Notes under the pieces: model-generated
Seen by the model: the letters and a program-made list of their open reading frames with translations, nothing else
What the model was told of the DNA's origin: nothing
Databases searched by the model: none
NCBI GenBank assembly: GCA_046498365.1
Contig: JAWOAV010000017.1
Coordinates: forward strand, 1 to 10,507
Length of the DNA: 10,507 nucleotides
Direction: 5' to 3'
DNA from: B1SED10-16 sp046498365
GTDB taxonomy: Bacteria > Desulfobacterota > Desulfobacteria > Desulfobacterales > Desulfosalsimonadaceae
Part shown: positions 5,363 to 10,507 of the stretch, one piece after another
Numbering within the stretch: position 1 is the stretch's first letter
How the letters are laid out: each line of letters begins with the position of its first letter
Position numbers and translations under genes: made by a program

Positions 5363-6601
5363 TTAGGTTTGACTTTTTACCCGGCTTTCATCCTTTGGGC
5401 CAACGCTCAAGTAATGACCCATCTTGAGCTGCTTGCATTCAAGGTAGCACTGGTTGAACTTGTTCGGCGTCACTTTTATGGGCACCTGCTCGACGACGGT
5501 AATGCCGTATCCTTCGAGGCCGACGATCTTTTTGGGGTTGTTGGTGATCAGCCGCATCTTCTGAATGCCCAAGTCGGCCAGCACTTGGGCGCCGATACCG
5601 TAATCGCGAAGGTCGGGTTTGAAGCCGAGCTTTTCATTGGCTTCCACGGTGTCGTACCCCTGGTCCTGGAGAACGTACGCCTTGAGCTTGTTGACCAGTC
5701 CGATGCCGCGCCCTTCCTGGCGAACGTAGAGCAAAACGCCGCTTCCCTCTTCCTCGAGCATTTTCATGGTCTGGTGCAGCTGCTCCCCGCAATCGCAGCG
5801 CAGAGACGAGAAAATATCGCCGGTGAGGCACTCGGAATGCACCCGGACCAGCGTAGGTTCGGCCGGATTGATCTCCCCCTTGATAAGGGCGATATGCTGA
5901 TAGTCGTCCACATCGTTTTCATAGACGATCACCTTGAAATCCCCCGCGATAGCCGTGGGAATGGAGGTTTCCACCGCTTTTCGGACGAAGGATTCCTTGC
6001 GCATCCGGTACCCGATCAGGTCTTCGATGGTGCATATGCCGATGCCGTGCTCTTCGCTGAATTTTTCAAGGGAGGGCATGCGTGCCATGGTGCCGTCATC
6101 ATTCATGATTTCACATATGACGGCGGCGGGCTTCAACCCGGCCAAGCGGGCGAGGTCCACCGAGCCTTCGGTCTGGCCGGTTCTGACGATGACGCCCCCG
6201 CGCCTTGCGCGCAGGGGAAATACATGTCCGGGGCGAACCAGGTCATCGGGTTTTGCGTTATCGGCAATGGCGGTCAATATCGTGGTCGCCCTGTCGGCTG
6301 CGGAAATACCTGTTGTGACGCCTTTTTTGGCCTCGATAGATACGGTGAACCCCGTGGTAAAGGGGGACGTGTTGTGGCTCACCATCATGGGCAGGTCCAG
6401 CGCATCGACCTTTTCCGGGGTAAGGGCCAGGCAGATCAACCCCCGTCCGAAACGGGCCATGAAGTTAATGGCCTCCGGCGTAATCGCCTCGGCGGCCATG
6501 GTCAGGTCCCCCTCGTTTTCCCTGTCTTCGTCATCCACGAGAATGACCATCTTTCCGGCGCGGATGTCCTCAATGGCCTGCTCGATCGTTAAGTGTCCCA
6601 T
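5363..6601 (-). CDS. ribBA: Bifunctional DHBP synthase / GTP cyclohydrolase II
   Basis: A 412-residue fusion that feeds both branches of riboflavin synthesis. The N-terminal RibB domain (about 1-200) makes 3,4-dihydroxy-2-butanone 4-phosphate from ribulose 5-phosphate. It carries the acidic DDEDRENEGD motif (23-32), RPGHVFPL (123-130) and ARRGGVIVRTGQTEGSVDL (132-150). The C-terminal RibA domain (about 205-400) opens GTP. It has zinc ligands Cys258, Cys269 and Cys271 (C-x10-C-x-C), RQEGRGIGL (294-302) and LRDYGIGAQVL (331-341). Both active-site sets look complete. The frame stays open to ATG 6670, but that adds a Tyr/Thr-rich, non-family extension read through an AT-rich patch. ATG 6601 has GGAGA 8 bases ahead and yields the standard start. 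The 83-base gap to ribE, AT-rich at 6618-6645, could hold an internal promoter. Confidence 0.97.
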   Translation of the reverse strand: MGHLTIEQAIEDIRAGKMVILVDDEDRENEGDLTMAAEAITPEAINFMARFGRGLICLALTPEKVDALDLPMMVSHNTSPFTTGFTVSIEAKKGVTTGISAADRATTILTAIADNAKPDDLVRPGHVFPLRARRGGVIVRTGQTEGSVDLARLAGLKPAAVICEIMNDDGTMARMPSLEKFSEEHGIGICTIEDLIGYRMRKESFVRKAVETSIPTAIAGDFKVIVYENDVDDYQHIALIKGEINPAEPTLVRVHSECLTGDIFSSLRCDCGEQLHQTMKMLEEEGSGVLLYVRQEGRGIGLVNKLKAYVLQDQGYDTVEANEKLGFKPDLRDYGIGAQVLADLGIQKMRLITNNPKKIVGLEGYGITVVEQVPIKVTPNKFNQCYLECKQLKMGHYLSVGPKDESRVKSQT

Positions 6602-6609
6602 CTGCTGTG

Positions 6610-6614
6610 TCTCC
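6610..6614 (-). promoter_or_regulatory. Shine-Dalgarno GGAGA fixing the ribBA start
   Basis: The complement of 6610-6614 is GGAGA, 8 bases before ATG 6601. The competing ATG at 6670 has no comparable signal. Confidence 0.7.
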
Positions 6615-6684
6615 GTTGTAAAAATATATAAATAATATAAATATGTTGTATGCGTAAAAGTATCCGGCATCGGTGTGGCGTCTT

Positions 6685-7347
6685 CTACAGAAAACCCGTC
6701 TTTGCCAGCATCTCCATGTCAATGCCGGATTTTTCCATGGCATCCGCTTTGTCGGCGGATTTCCCCGCTGTAAATTTTTCCACGTACTTGCCGATGATAT
6801 CGGTTTCTATATTGACGTGGTCCCCGATTTTTTTGATGCCCAGGGTGGTTATTGCTGCGGTGTGCGGGATTGCCGTGACCTCGAAGCCGGCTGCATCGCA
6901 TGCGTTAATGGTCAGGCTGATTCCATCCACGGCCACCGAGCCTTTTTTTATCATGTACCGGGAAAGCGCCTCTTCAACGGAAAAACCGATGACGAGGATG
7001 CTGCCGAAATCCTTGATATACGTTATTTTCCCCTGTCCGTCAATATGACCGGACACAAGGTGGCCGTCGAGCCTGTCGGAAAGCCGCATGGCCCGTTCCA
7101 GGTTGACGCGGCCGCCGGCCGTTGCAGCCCCCAGTGTGGAGCGCGCAAGGGTTTCCGGAGAGACGTCCACGGTAAAAACGGATCCGGATATTTCGACCGC
7201 AGTCAGGCACGCCCCGTTTACGGCGATGCTGTCGCCGATTTTCGAAGCCGCCAGGTCCTTATCGGCCCGGATGGTCATCCGGGTTCCGGCGCCGGCCGTC
7301 CGCACGCCCAGGGTGGTTCCCATGGTTTCGATGATGCCTGTAAACAT
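6685..7347 (-). CDS. ribE: Riboflavin synthase (alpha subunit type)
   Basis: A 220-residue trimeric enzyme that dismutates two ribityllumazine molecules to riboflavin and the pyrimidine precursor. It starts with the invariant MFTGIIE. The two internally homologous lumazine-binding domains show the paired motifs NGACLT (44-49) and DGISLT (141-146), with GHLVSGHIDG (95-104) opening the second half. The C terminus is the usual trimerising helix. Length is slightly above the common 200-215. ATG 7347 is fixed by the family N terminus, but no good Shine-Dalgarno is visible, the leader being AT-rich. It lies 180 bases downstream of ribD, across a hairpin-rich spacer that is the best place in this operon for post-transcriptional control. 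Confidence 0.96.
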   Translation of the reverse strand: MFTGIIETMGTTLGVRTAGAGTRMTIRADKDLAASKIGDSIAVNGACLTAVEISGSVFTVDVSPETLARSTLGAATAGGRVNLERAMRLSDRLDGHLVSGHIDGQGKITYIKDFGSILVIGFSVEEALSRYMIKKGSVAVDGISLTINACDAAGFEVTAIPHTAAITTLGIKKIGDHVNIETDIIGKYVEKFTAGKSADKADAMEKSGIDMEMLAKTGFL

Positions 7348-7386
7348 GATATTCTATTTTTATCAAGGTGTTTAAAAATATGGTAC

Positions 7387-7402
7387 GGATTATTCATAAT
7401 CC
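7387..7402. promoter_or_regulatory. Dyad GGATTAT-tc-ATAATCC upstream of ribE
   Basis: Two 7-base arms (7387-7393 and 7396-7402) are perfectly inverted around two bases, 40 bases before the ribE start. On the minus strand a short T run (ATATTTTT) follows about 7 bases later. It may be an operator, a weak attenuator hairpin or chance in AT-rich DNA. Confidence 0.25.
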
Positions 7403-7416
7403 ATTTTTCAGGAAAT

Positions 7417-7527
7417 GAAAACCCGCATTTCACCGATTGGATATCGCGCCGCGGCCAAAGGTCCGATACCTTTGCGGGAATCCCCGGAAGCAGGTGCAGT
7501 GCGTCCCCCGGCTACCAGCCGGTTTTC
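7417..7527 (-). other. Hairpin-rich ribD-ribE spacer, candidate structured leader for ribE
   Basis: Within about 110 bases there are three consecutive stems. CAAAGGT-ccgat-ACCTTTG is 7 bp (7456-7474), CGGG-aatc-CCCG is 4 bp (7475-7486), and CCGGCT-acc-AGCCGG is 6 bp (7508-7522). In addition GAAAACC (7417-7423) is complementary to GGTTTTC (7521-7527), so the ends could close into one multi-stem RNA. That pairing competes for two bases with the last stem. ribD ends at 7528 at its normal family length, so this is not lost coding sequence. I looked for the FMN riboswitch core (AGGGGCAGGGTGAAATTCCC and its partners) and did not find it on this strand. Transcription as part of the rib operon is inferred; function is unknown. 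Confidence 0.35.
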
Positions 7528-8628
7528 TCATTGCATCACGTCCGCTTCAATAAGGATATCATCGTCAAAACGCGTTATCTCGATGTTTTCCACCTGTATG
7601 GCAGATGCCATTTTTTCCGGCCCCGGCCCCCTGCAGATGGATATACCGTCCCCCCCAAGGATTTTTGGCGCATAAAAAAAGCATATGCGGTCAACCACCC
7701 CCGCGTTGAGCATGGATGCCGAGACCCTGCTCCCCCCCTCGACCAGTATGCTGGTGATGTCCATTTTGCCCAGTGCTTCCATGAGGGGGTACGGGTCGAT
7801 CCGTTCGTTTCTGACCGGTGCTTCGAGAATCCTGACGCCCCTGTCGGTCAGTTTCCTTCGTTTTTCCCCTTCCGTTTGCCTGCCGGTGACAAGGAGGGTG
7901 CCGCAGGCTTGTTCTCCCTTTATTACGGAAGCATGCTCCGGAATCGTAAGCCGGGTGTCAAGGATAATCCGCAGGGGGTCTTTGCCGTCAACGCTTTCCA
8001 AACGGGTCGTCAGGGCGGGATTGTCCGCCCTGACCGTATCCACGCCGACCAGGATGCCGTCGACCGCATGCCGGATCCAGTGGACGTGGCGCCGTGCGGC
8101 GGTGCCGGTGATCCATTTTGAGTCGCCGGTTTCCGTTGCGATTTTTCCGTCAAGGGTGGCGGCGCTTTTCAGGATCACGTACGGCAGCCCTGTCCGTGTA
8201 TGCTTGATGAAAAAGGCGTTGAGCTTTCGGGCGTCTGCTTCGCAGACCCCCGTGAGGACCTCGATGCCGTTTTGTCGTAAAAAATCGGCCCCGCCGCCGG
8301 AAACCCCGGGGTTCGGATCGTCCATGGCCACCACCACTCTTGAAATCTGCGCTGCAAGGATGGCCTGGGTGCACGGCGGGGTGCGGCCGTAATGGTTGCA
8401 GGGTTCAAGGGTAACGTACATGGTCGCCCCGGCGGCAGCGGCGCCGGCATCGTCGATGGCATTGACTTCCGCATGCGGCTTGCCCGCGGCCTGGTGATAT
8501 CCGCGGCCAGCGATCCTGCCGTTTTTCACGATCACCGCGCCGACCATGGGGTTGGGAGACGTAAACCCCCGCCCTTTTGCGGCCAGTTCAAGGGCCATTT
8601 TCATGTAGCCGGTATCTGGATTTTCCAT
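7528..8628 (-). CDS. ribD: Bifunctional diaminohydroxyphosphoribosylaminopyrimidine deaminase / 5-amino-6-(5-phosphoribosylamino)uracil reductase
   Basis: A 366-residue two-domain enzyme for steps two and three of riboflavin synthesis. The deaminase domain (about 1-145) has the zinc site HAEVNAI (His52, catalytic Glu54) and EPCNHYGRTPPC (Cys77, Cys86), preceded by SPNPMVGAVIV. The reductase domain (about 148-366) has KSAATLDGKIA (154-164), TRLTIP-type strands, VEGGSRV (296-302) and the C-terminal DRICFFYAPKILGG. Length equals that of well-known RibD proteins. The start at 8628 gives a normal N terminus, though AGAGG is only 2 bases from the ATG, so initiation may be weak. It is the first gene of the rib block, separated from nrdR by a terminator and a repeat, so a promoter is expected in 8629-8820. 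I could not pick a convincing one. Confidence 0.97.
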   Translation of the reverse strand: MENPDTGYMKMALELAAKGRGFTSPNPMVGAVIVKNGRIAGRGYHQAAGKPHAEVNAIDDAGAAAAGATMYVTLEPCNHYGRTPPCTQAILAAQISRVVVAMDDPNPGVSGGGADFLRQNGIEVLTGVCEADARKLNAFFIKHTRTGLPYVILKSAATLDGKIATETGDSKWITGTAARRHVHWIRHAVDGILVGVDTVRADNPALTTRLESVDGKDPLRIILDTRLTIPEHASVIKGEQACGTLLVTGRQTEGEKRRKLTDRGVRILEAPVRNERIDPYPLMEALGKMDITSILVEGGSRVSASMLNAGVVDRICFFYAPKILGGDGISICRGPGPEKMASAIQVENIEITRFDDDILIEADVMQ

Positions 8629-8660
8629 AGCCTCTGCCGATCACCAAAATGTCAAAAGTG

Positions 8661-8812
8661 ACGGCTACGTAAAAAGCCCAACATCTGCGTTGTACATGAT
8701 TTTTGAAGAATCTCATCACGCCAAAGGCGTGGCGCAATTCTTCAAAAACTGTACGTTCCTTGATCTTGAACTTGTTCCTTTGCCGTCTAAAAAGCGCCTT
8801 TTACGACGCCGC
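8661..8812. mobile_element. MITE-like palindromic repeat with terminal inverted repeats and flanking direct repeat
   Basis: CGGCTACGTAAAAAG (8662-8676) and the complement of 8797-8811 (CGGCGTCGTAAAAGG) agree at 12 of 15 positions, forming terminal inverted repeats. Inside is a large hairpin: TTTTGAAGAAT (8701-8711) pairs perfectly with 8737-8747, with CACGCC-aaa-GGCGTG (8717-8731) nested within it. CAAAAGTG stands on both sides (8653-8660 and 8813-8820) like a target duplication. Because TG/CA at the borders could also belong to the inverted repeats, the exact border is uncertain by about 2 bases. No protein is encoded. Partial copies occur at 1-90 and 4311-4374. It fills the nrdR-ribD gap. 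Confidence 0.6.
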
Positions 8813-8822
8813 CAAAAGTGGC

Positions 8823-8864
8823 AGAAAACAACAATGGTTCCGCAAAACCGACCACGGAACCATT
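8823..8864 (-). terminator. Intrinsic terminator after nrdR
   Basis: AATGGTTCCG (8833-8842) pairs perfectly over 10 bp with CGGAACCATT (8855-8864) around a 12-base loop. In the minus-strand direction the stem is followed by GTTGTTTTC, a T-rich tail. It begins 22 bases past the nrdR stop and should end the glyA-deaminase-nrdR transcript before the riboflavin operon. Confidence 0.75.
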
Positions 8865-8886
8865 TTCCTTGCTGCCGTCATATGAT

Positions 8887-9342
8887 TTATCTCTGGTCCA
8901 GCAGATCCTTGAGTTCATCGACAAAATCGTTTACATCCTTGAAGTCCCGGTAAACGGATGCAAACCGGACATAGGCGACCTTGTCAAGTTCATGGAGCTT
9001 TGCCATTATTTTTTCGCCGATGATGCGGGAAGAAATCTCCTTTTCTTCCGATTCGCGCAGGTCCCGCTCAAGTTCTTCAATGAACGACTCGATGGCATTC
9101 ATGCTGATTTCCCGTTTTTCGCAGGCGCGCTGTATGCCGGAGCGGACTTTTTCGCGGTTGAATTCTTCCCGCCGCCGGTCCTTCTTGATGATCATCAACG
9201 GGATTTCTTCAACGTATTCGTAGGTGGTAAAGCGCCTGTCACAGGCAATGCATTCGCGTCTGCGGCGGATGGCGTTTCCGTCGCGGCTCAACCGGGAATC
9301 AATGACCTTGTTGTTGTTTTCCCCGCAAAACGGACATTTCAT
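8887..9342 (-). CDS. nrdR: Transcriptional repressor NrdR
   Basis: A 151-residue zinc-ribbon/ATP-cone regulator that senses ATP/dATP and represses ribonucleotide reductase genes. The zinc ribbon is complete: CPFC at 3-6 and CIAC at 31-34 (Cys3, Cys6, Cys31, Cys34), with DSR at 15-17 and RRRRECIACDRRFTTYE spanning its second half. The ATP-cone domain covers about 47-137 (KKDRRREEFNREKV onward). Length is normal. A strong GGAGG lies 4 bases before ATG 9342 and directly follows the TAA stop of the deaminase gene, so the two are tightly linked. No nrd genes or recognisable NrdR boxes are in the window, so its targets lie elsewhere. Pairing with dCMP deaminase and glyA fits a deoxynucleotide-supply theme. 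Confidence 0.97.
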   Translation of the reverse strand: MKCPFCGENNNKVIDSRLSRDGNAIRRRRECIACDRRFTTYEYVEEIPLMIIKKDRRREEFNREKVRSGIQRACEKREISMNAIESFIEELERDLRESEEKEISSRIIGEKIMAKLHELDKVAYVRFASVYRDFKDVNDFVDELKDLLDQR

Positions 9343-9351
9343 AGCGCCTCC

Positions 9352-9819
9352 TTACCCCTCCTGCAGGCCGACTTGCCGGAGGCGGATGCCTGCCTCTTCC
9401 AGAAGGGCCATTGACAGTTCATCGGCATACCCCTCCTTGTAACAGATTTCATGGATGCCTGCATTGATAATCATTTTCGTGCAGATCGCGCAGGGGAGGT
9501 TGGTGCAGTAGAGAATGCCGTCCTGTATGCTTACGCCATGATACGCCGCCTGAATAATGGCATTCTGCTCAGCGTGAATGCCGCGGCACAGTTCATGACG
9601 CTGGCCGGACGCAATCTGCATGGTTTCCCGGAGGCATCCCCTCTCCACGCAGTGCGCGATGCCGGAAGGAGCCCCGTTGTATCCGGTGGACAGGATCCTG
9701 CGGTTCTTGACGATCACCGCGCCCACCGCCCGGCGCAGGCATGTTGACCGCCTGGCCACAAGCGCGGCGATTTCCATGAAGTAGGCGTCCCATGACGGGC
9801 GCTTGTCAGTGGCAGGCAT
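9352..9819 (-). CDS. Deoxycytidylate (dCMP) deaminase, ComEB-type
   Basis: A 155-residue zinc deaminase converting dCMP to dUMP, the thymidylate precursor. The zinc and catalytic residues are His82 and Glu84 in HAEQNAI and Cys110 and Cys113 in PCAIC. The N-terminal RPSWDAYFMEIA and TGYNGAPSGIAHC (45-57) are typical of the dCMP-deaminase/ComEB family rather than cytidine deaminases. The insert with RGC and ELC (Cys62, Cys78) before the HAE motif resembles the second, structural zinc region seen in related enzymes; that assignment is inferred. ATG 9819 gives the normal N terminus, but only a distant GGA is seen as ribosome binding site. It starts 25 bases after the glyA stop, so both are probably co-transcribed. 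dUMP made here needs the methylene-THF that GlyA supplies. Confidence 0.93.
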   Translation of the reverse strand: MPATDKRPSWDAYFMEIAALVARRSTCLRRAVGAVIVKNRRILSTGYNGAPSGIAHCVERGCLRETMQIASGQRHELCRGIHAEQNAIIQAAYHGVSIQDGILYCTNLPCAICTKMIINAGIHEICYKEGYADELSMALLEEAGIRLRQVGLQEG

Positions 9820-9844
9820 CTGTTTTTCAGGTCCGTTTTTGTCG

Positions 9845-10507
9845 TCAATCCGCCATGTAGAGCGGAAATTTTTCGCACAATCCCGTCACCTGCTCGCGGA
9901 TTGCGGCTATCCGGGCTTCGTCCTCGTGATGCGTGAGTGCATCGATGATAAAGCCGCCGATCTTCTCCATCTCCGTTTCATTCATCCCGCGGGTGGTCAC
10001 CGCGGGGGTGCCGATCCGTATGCCGCTCGTGACAAAGGGGCTTTGGGTATCAAAGGGAACCGTGTTCTTGTTTACGGTGATGCCGGCTTTTTCGAGGGTT
10101 TCTTCGGCAAGTTTTCCTGTGATTCCCATATTTCTGAGGTCTGCCAGCATCATATGGTTGTCGGTGCCGTCGGAAATGAGTTTGATACCGCCTTTCATCA
10201 GGCAGTCCGCCAATGTGCGGGCATTATTGACGACGCGGCCCTGATATTTCCGGAAGCCTTCGGATTTTGCCAGTTTGAAGGCAACGGCCTTGGCCGCGAT
10301 CACGTGCATCAGCGGGCCTCCCTGTATGCCGGGAAAAATCTGGCTGTTCAGTTTTTTCCCCAGGTCGGTTTTTGCAAGGATCAGGCCGCCCCGGGGGCCG
10401 CGCAGGGTTTTATGGGTCGTCGATGTGACCGCGTCTGCATGGGGAAGGGGGGAAGGGTGTTTCCCTGCGGCGATAAGGCCTGCAATATGGGCCATGTCCA
10501 CCATGAA
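9845..10507 (-). CDS. glyA: Serine hydroxymethyltransferase, C-terminal part (cut by window edge)
   Basis: The last 220 residues of a PLP enzyme that converts serine and tetrahydrofolate to glycine and methylene-THF. The N-terminal half lies beyond 10507. The fragment opens with FMVDMAHIAGLIAAG, whose aspartate contacts the PLP ring nitrogen. It contains the PLP lysine in TSTTHKTLRGPRGGLIL (25-41 counted from the Met at 10504; Lys32). The SGIRIGTPAVTTRGM stretch carries the carboxylate-binding arginine, and the C-terminal helices are complete to the stop at 9845. The methionine at 10504 is internal and not a start, since the frame continues upstream. No damage was seen. It heads the deaminase-nrdR cluster as far as the window shows. 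Confidence 0.97.
   Translation of the reverse strand, partial: FMVDMAHIAGLIAAGKHPSPLPHADAVTSTTHKTLRGPRGGLILAKTDLGKKLNSQIFPGIQGGPLMHVIAAKAVAFKLAKSEGFRKYQGRVVNNARTLADCLMKGGIKLISDGTDNHMMLADLRNMGITGKLAEETLEKAGITVNKNTVPFDTQSPFVTSGIRIGTPAVTTRGMNETEMEKIGGFIIDALTHHEDEARIAAIREQVTGLCEKFPLYMAD

Noticed and set aside
6602..6670. N-terminal extension of RibBA to ATG 6670
   Set aside because: The added Tyr/Thr-rich residues are unlike RibB N termini and come from an AT-rich spacer. ATG 6601 has a good ribosome binding site.
7474..7522. Plus-strand stretch with GGGAATCC, GGTGCAGTGCGTCCCCC resembling pieces of a cobalamin riboswitch
   Set aside because: The upstream GGTG arm, the CCGCxACTG core and the B12 box are not in order. 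It would point into the antisense of ribD with no plus-strand gene behind it.
7508..7527. Plus-strand terminator (CCGGCT/AGCCGG followed by TTTTC)
   Set aside because: There is no plus-strand gene to terminate there. The T run is short and is better explained as part of the spacer's pairing with 7417-7423.
8629..8886. FMN riboswitch upstream of ribD
   Set aside because: None of the conserved RFN blocks was found on the minus strand. The gap is filled by the nrdR terminator and the repeat.
1..10507. CRISPR array, tRNA or rRNA gene, transposase, toxin-antitoxin or defence genes
   Set aside because: No regularly spaced repeats, cloverleaf-like sequences or relevant protein motifs were seen in either strand.

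Overview
The window looks like an ordinary chromosomal stretch of a moderately GC-rich bacterium, most likely a Desulfobacterota (former deltaproteobacterial) sulfate-reducer type. This is inferred from the gene order glyA - dCMP deaminase - nrdR - ribD - ribE - ribBA - ribH - nusB, from the style of the proteins, and from dispersed intergenic repeats of a kind I associate with that group. Almost everything is on the minus strand, so the natural reading direction is right to left.

Right part (10507 down to 8887): the C-terminal half of glyA (cut by the window edge), a deoxycytidylate-deaminase-type protein and the repressor gene nrdR. All three serve one-carbon and deoxynucleotide metabolism. 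They are closely packed and end in a good intrinsic terminator (8823-8864). A 138-160 bp MITE-like repeat then separates them from the riboflavin operon.

Centre (8628 down to 4421): a complete riboflavin block. It has ribD (deaminase/reductase), ribE (riboflavin synthase), ribBA (bifunctional DHBP synthase/GTP cyclohydrolase II), ribH (lumazine synthase), then nusB (transcription antitermination). Together the four rib genes encode the dedicated riboflavin pathway from GTP and ribulose 5-phosphate, apart from the pathway phosphatase. I see no FMN riboswitch in front of ribD. Instead the 180 bp gap between ribD and ribE holds several strong hairpins.

Left part (4257 down to 1910): a TrpB2-type tryptophan-synthase-beta-like enzyme, a small cysteine- and tryptophan-rich protein of unknown function, and a glyoxalase-II-like metallo-beta-lactamase hydrolase, each with a good ribosome binding site and probably co-transcribed. 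Converging on them is the only plus-strand gene (1359-1766). It encodes a small protein made of two copies of a roughly 50-residue module, each with a cysteine 31 residues before a CQLG(L/A)F motif. Beyond it, on the minus strand, is ispG of the MEP isoprenoid pathway, whose stop codon touches another copy of the dispersed repeat.

No tRNA, rRNA, CRISPR array, transposase or phage gene was seen. The least ordinary items are the duplicated CQLG protein, the repeat family with terminal inverted repeats and a candidate target duplication, and the structured ribD-ribE spacer. None amounts to a demonstrated new system.
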